A stretch of DNA of 39,970 bases from Prevotellaceae bacterium (GTDB lineage Bacteria; Bacteroidota; Bacteroidia; Bacteroidales; Bacteroidaceae), in contig JABZLB010000029.1 of the NCBI GenBank assembly GCA_015256945.1, positions 1 through 39,970 of the forward strand. The letters run 5' to 3'. Shown here one piece after another: positions 15,999 through 23,706 of the stretch (positions are counted from its first letter, which is position 1; each line of letters opens with the position of its first letter). The notes beneath the pieces were generated by a model. It was not told where the DNA came from. It made no database searches and worked only from the letters and a program-made list of their open reading frames with translations. Made by a program: the position numbers and the translations under genes.

Positions 15999-18068
15999 AT
16001 GAGCATTACGAACATTTTTAATAATAAGGACGATTTTTTCTGGCGTAATCTTTCTATCCGAATAGCTTTTGTTCTACTTACTACTCTCCTTATCGTTTGG
16101 TTTCTGCCACGTAATGAGGATAGAAAGTTTGATTATGAGATAGGCGAACCCTGGCATTATGGTACAATCATAGCAAAATATGATTTTCCTGTATATAAAA
16201 CAGAAGAAGCAATTGCGAAAGAACGTGACTCGTTGCTCAAGCAATTTCAGCCTTATTATGACTACAACAGCAACGTTGAGCCTGAACAAATTGCCAGGCT
16301 CCGACACGATTTATCCAACAGCAATTTAAAAATACCAGCAGGATATAAGGAAATTATTATTGACCGGCTGCATCGTTTCTATCAGTCGGGAATCATGGAA
16401 ACGCCTGCTTATAACAAAATTCACGCTGATACTACACGACAAGTGCGCATTATTTTTGGAAAAGATGCAGAAAGTGCACACATTAATTTTATTTATTCTA
16501 CCATGTCGGCCTATGAGCAACTGCTCAGTAATGAACATTTAGCTCAGGAGCGTAACCTGTTACAGCGTCTGAATCTCAACAATTACATAGTCCCTAACCT
16601 TATTTATGACAAAGCGCGTACAGAAAGCGCACGAAACGATTTGCTCAGCGGCATATCGCCTGCAAGCGGTATTGTAATGGCCGGACAACGCATTATCGGT
16701 CAGGGAGAACTTGTTACCGAATACAGTTCCCGCGTATTAAACTCCATGGAAAAGGAGATGCAGCGCCGCAGTGCCTCCAAAACTCAGCTTACATATAATC
16801 TTATTGGTAACACAGCCTACGTGTTTATCTTGGTACTTCTCTTTACCATGTATTTGGGATTGTTCCGTCGCGACTATCTCGAAAAGCTGCGAAACATATC
16901 CATGCTTTACGTGTTGATAACCATATTCCCCATATTAGTATCGTTGATGATGGAGCATACATACTTCAATTTCAGCGTATACATACTGCCTTTTGCCCTT
17001 GTTCCCATTTTCATACGCGTTTTTATGGATTCGCGTACAGCCTTTATAGCCCTTGTTATTATGGTGCTTATCTGTGCCTGTGCGCTCAGATACCAGTTCG
17101 ATTTTATCATTATTCAAACCGTAGCCGGCCTTGTTGCCATATACTCACTGCGCGAAATGTCATCGCGTGCACAGGTATTTCGCACGGCATTACTGGTATT
17201 CATTACTACCTGCATCACCTATCTTACACTTAAGTTAATGGAGAGTACAGAAGACTTTGAATTTGAAAGCAGCATGTACTACCATTTCCTCATTAACGGC
17301 GTATTATTATTATTGGCTTACCCGCTGATGTTTATCGTGGAGAAAACTTTTTCTTTCATTTCGGTCATAACCCTTATAGAACTCTCTGATACAAACAAAG
17401 GTATATTACGTAAGCTCAGCGAGGAGGCACCCGGAACGTTCCAACACTCAATCACCGTGGGAAATCTGGCCTCTGAAATAGCCAACAAGATAGGAGCAAA
17501 AAGCACACTTGTACGTACAGGTGCGCTGTATCATGATATAGGTAAAATTTTAGCTCCTGCGTTTTTTACCGAGAACCAGCAGGGCGGTATTAACCCTCAC
17601 GACAGCCTTACTTACAAAGAGAGTGCACAAATTATTATTTCACATGTTACAAACGGGGTGAAACTGGCCGAGGAAAACGCTCTTCCTGTTGTTATTCGCG
17701 ACTTTATTCTCACCCACCACGGGCGGGGACTGGTTAAATATTTCTACATAAAATATAAGAATGAACATCCTGATGAAATTATCGATAAAGAACCTTTCAC
17801 CTATCCTGGCCCCAATCCCTCAACTCGTGAACAGGCTATTTTAATGATGGCTGATACGTGCGAAGCTGCCTCCCACTCGCTATCCGACTATACGGAAGAG
17901 AGCATCAGCAATCTTGTTAATACGCTGATTGACCAGCAAGTAGCCAACGGTTTCTTTACTGAATGCCGTATTACTTTCTACGATATTGCAGTAGCCAAAC
18001 AGGTTCTTATCGAACGCCTGAAAGCCATATACCATACTCGCATACAGTATCCAACGGCAAAATCTTAG
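15999..18068 (+). CDS. 7TM-HD family phosphohydrolase (PgpH/YqfF-like)
   Basis: A 689-residue membrane protein. An N-terminal helix (about 17-38) is followed by a long extracytoplasmic 7TMR-HDED domain (about 40-265), seven membrane helices between about 270 and 455, then a cytoplasmic HD hydrolase domain. Catalytic residues are visible as HSIT (His 482), YHDIGK (His-Asp 512-513), THHG (His 573-574) and MMADTCEAAS (Asp). Relatives such as Listeria PgpH hydrolyse cyclic di-AMP, so it probably lowers that messenger; this is inferred from the family. The start overlaps nothing, and the divergent gltX start lies 95 bases away. The tail overlaps no confirmed gene: an apparent extended frame of the next gene starting at 17963 is not used. 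Confidence 0.92.
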   Translation: MSITNIFNNKDDFFWRNLSIRIAFVLLTTLLIVWFLPRNEDRKFDYEIGEPWHYGTIIAKYDFPVYKTEEAIAKERDSLLKQFQPYYDYNSNVEPEQIARLRHDLSNSNLKIPAGYKEIIIDRLHRFYQSGIMETPAYNKIHADTTRQVRIIFGKDAESAHINFIYSTMSAYEQLLSNEHLAQERNLLQRLNLNNYIVPNLIYDKARTESARNDLLSGISPASGIVMAGQRIIGQGELVTEYSSRVLNSMEKEMQRRSASKTQLTYNLIGNTAYVFILVLLFTMYLGLFRRDYLEKLRNISMLYVLITIFPILVSLMMEHTYFNFSVYILPFALVPIFIRVFMDSRTAFIALVIMVLICACALRYQFDFIIIQTVAGLVAIYSLREMSSRAQVFRTALLVFITTCITYLTLKLMESTEDFEFESSMYYHFLINGVLLLLAYPLMFIVEKTFSFISVITLIELSDTNKGILRKLSEEAPGTFQHSITVGNLASEIANKIGAKSTLVRTGALYHDIGKILAPAFFTENQQGGINPHDSLTYKESAQIIISHVTNGVKLAEENALPVVIRDFILTHHGRGLVKYFYIKYKNEHPDEIIDKEPFTYPGPNPSTREQAILMMADTCEAASHSLSDYTEESISNLVNTLIDQQVANGFFTECRITFYDIAVAKQVLIERLKAIYHTRIQYPTAKS

Positions 18069-18126
18069 TACTGTTAACGTTTTCTAAAAGCATTTCGACA
18101 CAAAGGGAGATTTCGAACAATTTACC

Positions 18127-18134
18127 TACCTTTG
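18127..18134 (+). promoter_or_regulatory. Candidate -7 promoter box of the FadL-type gene
   Basis: TACCTTTG matches TAnnTTTG and lies 26 bases before the ATG at 18161. No clear -33 TTTG is seen. It supports the shorter start and independent transcription from the HD gene. Confidence 0.5.
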
Positions 18135-18160
18135 CAACCAATCTTTTAGAACTATTTAAT

Positions 18161-19777
18161 ATGATTAAATTAAGAGTAGCTTTTGCCGCATTCACTTTGG
18201 CAACAGCATCAACAGCATTTGCCGGTGGCATTAACACCAATTCAAACATGAGCGCAGCCTTCATCAGAAACCCCTCTCGAGATGGGGCAATTGGCATTGA
18301 CGGTGTTTACTTTAACCCCGCCGGAGTAGCCTTTTTATCCAATGGCGCTCACTTTTCTCTGAACTGGCAGTTTATCTGGCAGAGCAGAACTATCAACAAT
18401 GAATATCCTCTTTTTAAAAACAATCTCGACAATTCGTCTGCACAGCGCAAGTTCATGGGAAAGGCTTTAGCACCGGTTTTCCCTACGTTCCAGTTTGCAT
18501 ACAACTGGGATAAGCTTTCCTTCCAGGCAGGATTTGGCATTGGAGGTGGTGGCGGAAAGTGCACTTTCGATGATGGTCTTGGCAGTTTTGAGCGCATTGT
18601 ATCCGAAACTGCTCTTGCCGCTTCGGGCCTGGCACGTACCGTCGATGCAGCTATCGGCAATAATGTACAAATGTTTTCGAGTCCGGCAGGCTTCGGTACT
18701 GATGGCAAATACCGTGCAACAAGTTATATGCGCGGACGTCAGTATTACTATGGCCTGTCGTTAGGTGCAGCCTATAAAATCAAACCCGAGCTAAGTGTAT
18801 TTGCCGGAGTACGTGGCGTTTATGCAATAGCCAACTACTATGGCTATGTACGCAATATACAGGTGGGTAACACTGCTCTGTATACGGTTCTTGATCCGTC
18901 AAAGACTACTTCTGCCGACATCGAACTTAACTGTGACCAGAATGGCATCGGCTTTACACCAATCATCGGCATCGACTACAAAAAGGACCGATGGAACTTT
19001 GCTGCAAAGTATGAGTTTAAAACGCGTTTGCGTATGAAAAACTCTGCCGTAAACAGTTTTCCAAGTATTGGTGTAATTGAACAAAACGGACAATTAAGCG
19101 GTAACCTCGTCAATAATCTTAAGGGACGCATGCAAACTATCTTCCAACAACAGATGGTACAGCACGGCATGTCCGAAACAGCAGCACAGGCTGCAGCAGC
19201 AACAAAAGCCGACAACGTGATGGGTAACGCCCGCGTACAAGGAACAATGGCAGTGCTGAAACAGAAATTTGACGAAGGTCTTCAGGAAGCAACGGGCGAG
19301 TTTGCTGATGGCAAAAGCGTGCCTGCCGACCTCCCCAGCATTCTTTCATTAGGTGCAGGATACAAGCCTACCGACCAATTACAGCTTACGGCAGGTTTCC
19401 ATTATTACTTCGACAAGCAGGCAACAGCCTACAACCACAAGGAAAAGAAACTGACACGAGGCTCATTCGAATACAGCTTCGGTGCCGAATATGAAGCTAC
19501 AAAAGCCGTAACCGTTAGTGCAGGCTACCAGAGAACCAACTACGGACTTACCACATCGTACATGGACGACAAGTCGTTTGTGGTTAATTCCAACTCAATT
19601 GGTGGCGGTGTACAAGTTAAATTAAGTGAGAAAATGAAACTTAACTTAGCCTATTTCCACACATTCTACGGAACAAAGAAGACGTCGGTTACCGCTCCTA
19701 ACACCGGTCTTGCCTACACAGCCAACTTTACACGCAGCAACAATGTGTTTGGAGCAAGTCTCGATATTGACCTGTAA
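18161..19777 (+). CDS. OmpP1/FadL-family outer-membrane transporter
   Basis: A 538-residue outer-membrane beta-barrel. A signal peptide runs from MIKLRVAFAAFTLATASTAF to an AFAGG cleavage site. The mature N-terminus with NPSRDGAIGIDGVYFNPAGV has the conserved NPAG plug motif of the FadL family, which passes hydrophobic molecules through the outer membrane. The remainder alternates aromatic strands and turns and ends in GASLDIDL, with a hydrophobic terminal residue. A Gln/Ala-rich helix insert (about residues 320-375) interrupts the barrel pattern. The frame extends upstream to 17963, but only 18161 gives the signal peptide and follows a promoter box. The likely substrate is a fatty acid or other lipophile; unknown here. 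Confidence 0.88.
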   Translation: MIKLRVAFAAFTLATASTAFAGGINTNSNMSAAFIRNPSRDGAIGIDGVYFNPAGVAFLSNGAHFSLNWQFIWQSRTINNEYPLFKNNLDNSSAQRKFMGKALAPVFPTFQFAYNWDKLSFQAGFGIGGGGGKCTFDDGLGSFERIVSETALAASGLARTVDAAIGNNVQMFSSPAGFGTDGKYRATSYMRGRQYYYGLSLGAAYKIKPELSVFAGVRGVYAIANYYGYVRNIQVGNTALYTVLDPSKTTSADIELNCDQNGIGFTPIIGIDYKKDRWNFAAKYEFKTRLRMKNSAVNSFPSIGVIEQNGQLSGNLVNNLKGRMQTIFQQQMVQHGMSETAAQAAAATKADNVMGNARVQGTMAVLKQKFDEGLQEATGEFADGKSVPADLPSILSLGAGYKPTDQLQLTAGFHYYFDKQATAYNHKEKKLTRGSFEYSFGAEYEATKAVTVSAGYQRTNYGLTTSYMDDKSFVVNSNSIGGGVQVKLSEKMKLNLAYFHTFYGTKKTSVTAPNTGLAYTANFTRSNNVFGASLDIDL

Positions 19778-19820
19778 ATATTAGCTTAAAGCGTACATAA
19801 GCGTGCTATACATAAATACA

Positions 19821-19868
19821 ATAAAGCCGTGTGCCAGATGTTTGACAAACAAAGGCACGCGGCTTTAT
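19821..19868 (+). terminator. Terminator-like hairpin after the FadL-type gene
   Basis: Arms of 15 bases (19821-19835 with 19854-19868) pair fully apart from one G-T pair, with an 18-base loop. It lies 43 bases after the stop. The right arm ends in TTTAT rather than a long T-run, so efficiency is uncertain. Confidence 0.7.
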
Positions 19869-19943
19869 TATATCATTCACTTATTTCTATACTGGATTAT
19901 GGGCCATTGGACAACTTGACAGATAACTCTGTTTTTCATATTT

Positions 19944-19980
19944 AACAATAAAAGGACCGCTTTACGGTCCTTTTATTGTT
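19944..19980. terminator. Terminator after the BspA-like and small-peptide genes
   Basis: A perfect 16-bp stem (19944-19959 with 19965-19980) with loop CTTTA. The arms are A/T-rich at the base, so it can act on both strands; it lies 30 bases after the stop of the minus-strand peptide gene. Confidence 0.88.
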
Positions 19981-20010
19981 CATTGTCTCAGTAAATAATC
20001 AACTTGCTTT

Positions 20011-20205
20011 TTAGTATTCCCATAAGGAAAACTTATGTGTTGAAACATCCTCATCATTGTCTTCCTCTTCAAAAAAGCCTCGTTTGGCATCACCTCCACC
20101 GCCAGGGCCGGCACCAGTACCAATAGGAACTGAAAGACAAATAAAGTTCTCCGACTTTAATATAACAACACGAGTTACAGGATGGCTATATATATTCTTT
20201 TTCAT
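20011..20205 (-). CDS. 64-residue Gly- and acid-rich peptide of unknown function
   Basis: A short gene beginning 20 bases after the stop of the BspA-like gene and ending before a terminator, so it is probably the second gene of that transcript. The peptide has a basic/hydrophobic first half (MKKNIYSHPVTRVVILKSEN), then a glycine run (GTGAGPGGGGDAK) and an acidic tail (FFEEEDNDEDV). No cleavable signal peptide is evident. Small proteins with this layout (MKK, a VVxL-type segment, a GG/DAK patch, an acidic end) are frequent in Prevotella and Bacteroides genomes as I recall them, with no assigned role. The coding call rests on position, this layout and the in-frame start. It might be a secreted peptide precursor, but no processing enzyme is adjacent. 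Confidence 0.6.
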   Translation of the reverse strand: MKKNIYSHPVTRVVILKSENFICLSVPIGTGAGPGGGGDAKRGFFEEEDNDEDVSTHKFSLWEY

Positions 20206-20225
20206 CGTTATTTTTTCTTTGTTAT

Positions 20226-22859
20226 TTAAAGTTTATAGAACTTCTTACCGTTTACAATATAAATCTGTCCTGATTGCAGTTTGTCATAATCCTTACCCAT
20301 ACGTAAACCGTCAACAGAATAAAATTCATAGCGACCACTCTGTATATCACTTTCAGTATCTTTCTCTAACTTGTTTACACTTGTCGCCGTATTATCTTCC
20401 AAAACCATAATGAAGCTCTTGGCAGGAACTGCTCCAGTAGGGCTGGTTATGAAACAACGGAAAGAAGCTATAAAATTATTTTCTACACCGTTTTCTATTG
20501 CCCACCATTTATTTCCACTTAAATAATAAGCTTTTTTATCGTAGGCCTTTGCATTATCAAGACGTTCTGTGGTACCGTAGAACTTCCAGTCAGCATCGGA
20601 AGTTGCCATAACGGCAGACGCTTCCATATTAGGTGAAACAGGAACTTCTACATTGTGCATCGTAGGCAACCTGTGACTCTGTCCATCTGTTATCTGTATT
20701 AAATAAGGATGATTGGCCTCAAGACGTGTTCCTGCTGGTACAGGAGCAAAATGGAAAGCCTTATCACCATTTATGTCAAGGCCCTTAAAGCTTAACGAAT
20801 AAGCTTTCATACCATCAGGAAGATCCGTAGGATAAGGCAAATATAGAGTGCTTACTGCTAATCCTGCTGTATTGCTGAAAATACGGCTACACCTTGCTTC
20901 AATTGCTGTAAAAGCAATTGGTACACGATAATCAAGACCGTCCTGTACATAAAAGCGCTGGCACTTATCACCCATAATGAAGTTCTCACCATTAGATTCA
21001 TATACATCAGCAGGATATTCATGATCAAATTCGAAACGTTCTGCAAAACTCTTTTGTGGCAAGCTCGCATCCTGAAATGCACTCTCTGATGGTAAGTAAA
21101 CTAAAGCATTCATAGCTAAGTTGCTAAAGTTACAGTATATAAAATCCTCTTCTGACAAATCAGGCGTTCGCGAGAACTTATAACAAGTGTTTGGTAAGTT
21201 CTTACCATTAGTTAATGCCACTGTGCATTCGCGGGCGTCAATATAGAGCAATGTTTGATAATCATAGCCCTTCCAGTCTCCAAGTTGATTAAATGTTTTT
21301 GTTGGTTGGAAAAAGTTAGCAAATGGTCCCATCTTAATACCATAGCATCCTGTACCTACAACCGGATTGGTTACAAATCGATACTCACCTTGCATTAATT
21401 TATGATATACATCATGATATGGTGATGGCAATACGGCCTCACCCGTAATTCCACGACAATTAACAAATACTGCCGAACCTAATGTATCAAGGGAAGAAGG
21501 GAACAAGGTTGCAGCATCTGCTGTTAGTTTTAAACATCCCCTAAAAGCTTCATCACCAATATATTTAATATTAGTAGAGAAAGGCAACACGTCAGTAAGG
21601 TTTTCACATTCATAAAAGGCTTTGTCACCTATTTTAGTAACAGTATTAGGAATAGATACTGAGACAAATGTTCTACAACTTAAGAATGCAGAGTCGCCAA
21701 TTACTTTCAAACCAGCAGGCAGCTGAACATTAGGTAGTGCAGTACATCCGCTGAAACAACTACTACCCAATGATGTAATATTAGAAGGTATGCTAACCTG
21801 GGTAAGATTGGGACAATCCTTAGCTATCGAAGCTGGAACCTCTGTTAAATGTCCTTGTGGAATTGTTAGCTTAGAAATATTTGTATGCTCAAATATACCT
21901 CTCTCTACTTTTTTTACGGTTGTAGGAATAGAAACAGGAATTGACAAACCAGAAAAGGCAAATGCTCTTTCTCCAATTTCTTCAACTCCTTCAGGAATTG
22001 TCAATGTAGATGTATTAGATAAGAGTCGCAATGTATAACCTCCCATCAAGGTATATGGTGCTATCTTCTTTACTTCTGGCAAAAAAGTAATAGATACTAT
22101 TGTGGCTGTTTGATTTAGAACCGAATGACGAGGTTTATTATTATAAGCATAAAGAGGAGTCGGTGCAGGTCCACCAAATACAATGTGTTTAAAAGAGCCA
22201 AAACCCCATGAATAATCATAAATATCATTATAGCTTGTTTCAAAAATACTCGGCTTATCAATAGTACTTTGTGCTAAGACAGTTAACGTACCATCTAAAG
22301 GACAACCCTGAAAGGCATAGATACCAAACGACTTTACTGAAGGGAAAATCGTTAAGTCTCCATGTAAAGATGTACAACCTTGGAAAGCACTATTCCCAAT
22401 TGTTTCAACGCCATCTTCAATATTTAGCGAAGTTAATGCAGTACATGAACCAAATGCACGTATCCCTATCTTTTTCACTGTACTTGGAATAGTTACATGT
22501 GTAAGACCTTTGCAACCAAACATAACATAAGACCCAATAGACGTAAGACTTGGTGGAAAAGTTATGCCTGTTATGTCATTATTATTAAAAAAAGAATTAC
22601 TTGAGGAAATAGCATTATTTTTATATCCAATACCTGCTACAGGATAGCTTTGTCCATCTTTTTCTACTGTTCCAGGAATATTCAAAACCCCACTAAAATG
22701 ATTACTCCCTTGCGTGGCATCTATAATATACGCTCCGTCAGTTTCCAAAGAAAATTTCCACGTTGTACCCAAGGCGTCTGTATAATTAAAAAGCATCTGA
22801 CCATACGACGCGACCAAGCATGCGAAGGCCATAAAAAAGAGTAGAAATGTTTTTTTCAT
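20226..22859 (-). CDS. BspA-like leucine-rich-repeat surface protein
   Basis: An 877-residue exported protein. A signal peptide (about 1-20, ending ASYGQ) precedes an N-terminal beta-rich segment, then about a dozen BspA/LRR_5 repeats of 22-24 residues from about 90 to 480. The recurring pattern is AFxGCxxLTxVxIPxxVxxIG. The C-terminal part is unlike the repeats and ends YEFYSVDGLRMG...IYIVNGKKFYKL, resembling the C-terminal sorting tails (Y-xVDG-R, GxIYIVNGKK) of Bacteroidales surface proteins. BspA relatives bind host matrix proteins or other bacteria; a similar role here is inferred. The leader is unusually long (promoter box at 23188) and carries repeats and a terminator-like hairpin. The 64-residue peptide gene follows. 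Confidence 0.88.
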   Translation of the reverse strand: MKKTFLLFFMAFACLVASYGQMLFNYTDALGTTWKFSLETDGAYIIDATQGSNHFSGVLNIPGTVEKDGQSYPVAGIGYKNNAISSSNSFFNNNDITGITFPPSLTSIGSYVMFGCKGLTHVTIPSTVKKIGIRAFGSCTALTSLNIEDGVETIGNSAFQGCTSLHGDLTIFPSVKSFGIYAFQGCPLDGTLTVLAQSTIDKPSIFETSYNDIYDYSWGFGSFKHIVFGGPAPTPLYAYNNKPRHSVLNQTATIVSITFLPEVKKIAPYTLMGGYTLRLLSNTSTLTIPEGVEEIGERAFAFSGLSIPVSIPTTVKKVERGIFEHTNISKLTIPQGHLTEVPASIAKDCPNLTQVSIPSNITSLGSSCFSGCTALPNVQLPAGLKVIGDSAFLSCRTFVSVSIPNTVTKIGDKAFYECENLTDVLPFSTNIKYIGDEAFRGCLKLTADAATLFPSSLDTLGSAVFVNCRGITGEAVLPSPYHDVYHKLMQGEYRFVTNPVVGTGCYGIKMGPFANFFQPTKTFNQLGDWKGYDYQTLLYIDARECTVALTNGKNLPNTCYKFSRTPDLSEEDFIYCNFSNLAMNALVYLPSESAFQDASLPQKSFAERFEFDHEYPADVYESNGENFIMGDKCQRFYVQDGLDYRVPIAFTAIEARCSRIFSNTAGLAVSTLYLPYPTDLPDGMKAYSLSFKGLDINGDKAFHFAPVPAGTRLEANHPYLIQITDGQSHRLPTMHNVEVPVSPNMEASAVMATSDADWKFYGTTERLDNAKAYDKKAYYLSGNKWWAIENGVENNFIASFRCFITSPTGAVPAKSFIMVLEDNTATSVNKLEKDTESDIQSGRYEFYSVDGLRMGKDYDKLQSGQIYIVNGKKFYKL

Positions 22860-22948
22860 TGTTATCTATGAATTAATCTATTGAAAAATTTATAATAAAT
22901 TAGGTTTATATCCTTATTATATTTCCTTACAAAAGGTCATAAAAAAGC

Positions 22949-22980
22949 AAACAAAGGGAACTTCGAAAAGCCCTTTGTTT
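22949..22980 (-). terminator. Terminator-like hairpin inside the BspA leader
   Basis: A perfect 10-bp stem (22949-22958 with 22971-22980). Read on the minus strand it is followed by GCTTTTTT, and it lies about 90 bases before the BspA start and about 200 after the predicted promoter. On the plus strand no T-run follows. It could cause premature termination of the leader transcript. Confidence 0.6.
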
Positions 22981-23051
22981 ATTAAGGTTGCGATGCGCTT
23001 CGCGCGCGCGTACGCGAAAGAAAATTAAAGAGATGTTAGCGACGGTGCGCC

Positions 23052-23074
23052 TGTGTGTGTGTGTGTGTGTGTGT
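23052..23074. repeat. Dinucleotide repeat (TG)11.5
   Basis: An uninterrupted 23-base TG tract, (CA)n on the coding strand of the BspA-like gene, lying between its predicted promoter and its start. Tracts of this length commonly change copy number by polymerase slippage. It is outside any coding frame, so variation would act on leader length or structure. Confidence 0.9.
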
Positions 23075-23117
23075 TAGCAAAATATCTGAAACAGCCAAAT
23101 ATAATGCACTAAAAATG

Positions 23118-23141
23118 GCAAGAAAATTTGTATTTTCTTGC
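23118..23141 (-). promoter_or_regulatory. Stable hairpin near the 5' end of the BspA leader
   Basis: A perfect 10-bp stem of GCAAGAAAAT (23118-23127) and ATTTTCTTGC (23132-23141) with a 4-base loop. On the minus strand it begins about 40 bases after the predicted transcription start, with no T-run after it. I do not recognise it as a known riboswitch or leader class. Confidence 0.5.
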
Positions 23142-23187
23142 ATTGCGCTAAAGCCTTGATATGTAACTGCTAAACCCTCCACGGGCG

Positions 23188-23195
23188 CAAAGGTA
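23188..23195 (-). promoter_or_regulatory. Candidate -7 promoter box of the BspA-like gene
   Basis: TACCTTTG on the minus strand, followed by CGCCCG, matches TAnnTTTG. It predicts transcription starting near 23181 and a leader of about 320 bases before the ATG at 22859. No TTTG occurs at the expected -33 distance; the upstream side (23196-23265) is an A-rich low-complexity tract of ATTAAAA-like units. Confidence 0.5.
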
Positions 23196-23364
23196 GGGAG
23201 AAAAATTAAAAGATTAAAAAATTAAAGGATTAAAAATTGCAAAAAGTAAAAAGATTATAAAAAAGAATATGTTGTAAGGGGAATTTCCAGACGTATATTT
23301 TGCAAAGAGTTTATAGATATAGAGAATAAACATTACAAGGGGCTGCATCGTTATTGGCCATAAA

Positions 23365-23425
23365 TTGTTTCATGGTTGATGGTGCGTAATATCAATGTTG
23401 ACAGAGTTTTGTTTCATGGTTGATG
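23365..23425 (+). repeat. Two 17-base direct repeats in the BspA-priA intergenic region
   Basis: TTGTTTCATGGTTGATG occurs at 23365-23381 and exactly again at 23409-23425, a 44-base period. A weaker relative follows near 23477. Together with the palindromes at 23554-23638 this fills the roughly 500 bases between the BspA promoter and priA, which holds no supported gene. Confidence 0.65.
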
Positions 23426-23553
23426 ATGTGTCAGCAACATACCGAACTGCCTGTGCAGAGCTATTGACTTTGAATAGTTTCAGGGTTTACGGCGTATTGC
23501 ACCATCATTGACGGCACTATGAATGGCCCTTTATTGCGTAAGGGTGAGTGTTC

Positions 23554-23638
23554 GACGGCCGTCAGCAGCGTTGTTGACGGCCGCCAAACAATGGGTGTGA
23601 CGGCCGTCGTACGCGCTGCCGACGGCCGTCGAACAATG
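23554..23638. repeat. Cluster of four GACGGCCGTC palindromes
   Basis: GACGGCCGTC occurs at 23554-23563, 23599-23608 and 23621-23630, and one base different at 23576-23585. Spacing is about 22 bases. Two copies continue into nnACAATG (to 23593 and 23638), the same 18-base unit seen at 7109-7126. The region is non-coding and more GC-rich than its surroundings. Confidence 0.8.
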
Positions 23639-23706
23639 GCGAAACTGAAATAAAGATGGTAGGACAACCCCATAATTTAAGATAAAAAAGGCTGTAATAG
23701 CTGAAG

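Noticed and set aside
17963..18160. N-terminal extension of the FadL-type gene overlapping the HD gene
   Set aside because: It would bury the signal peptide, overlaps the preceding gene by over 100 bases, and a promoter box lies inside it.
23301..23706. Small genes in the BspA-priA intergenic region
   Set aside because: Minus-strand frames of 70-80 codons exist there but consist of the repeated palindromes and direct repeats, with no start context or protein-like pattern.
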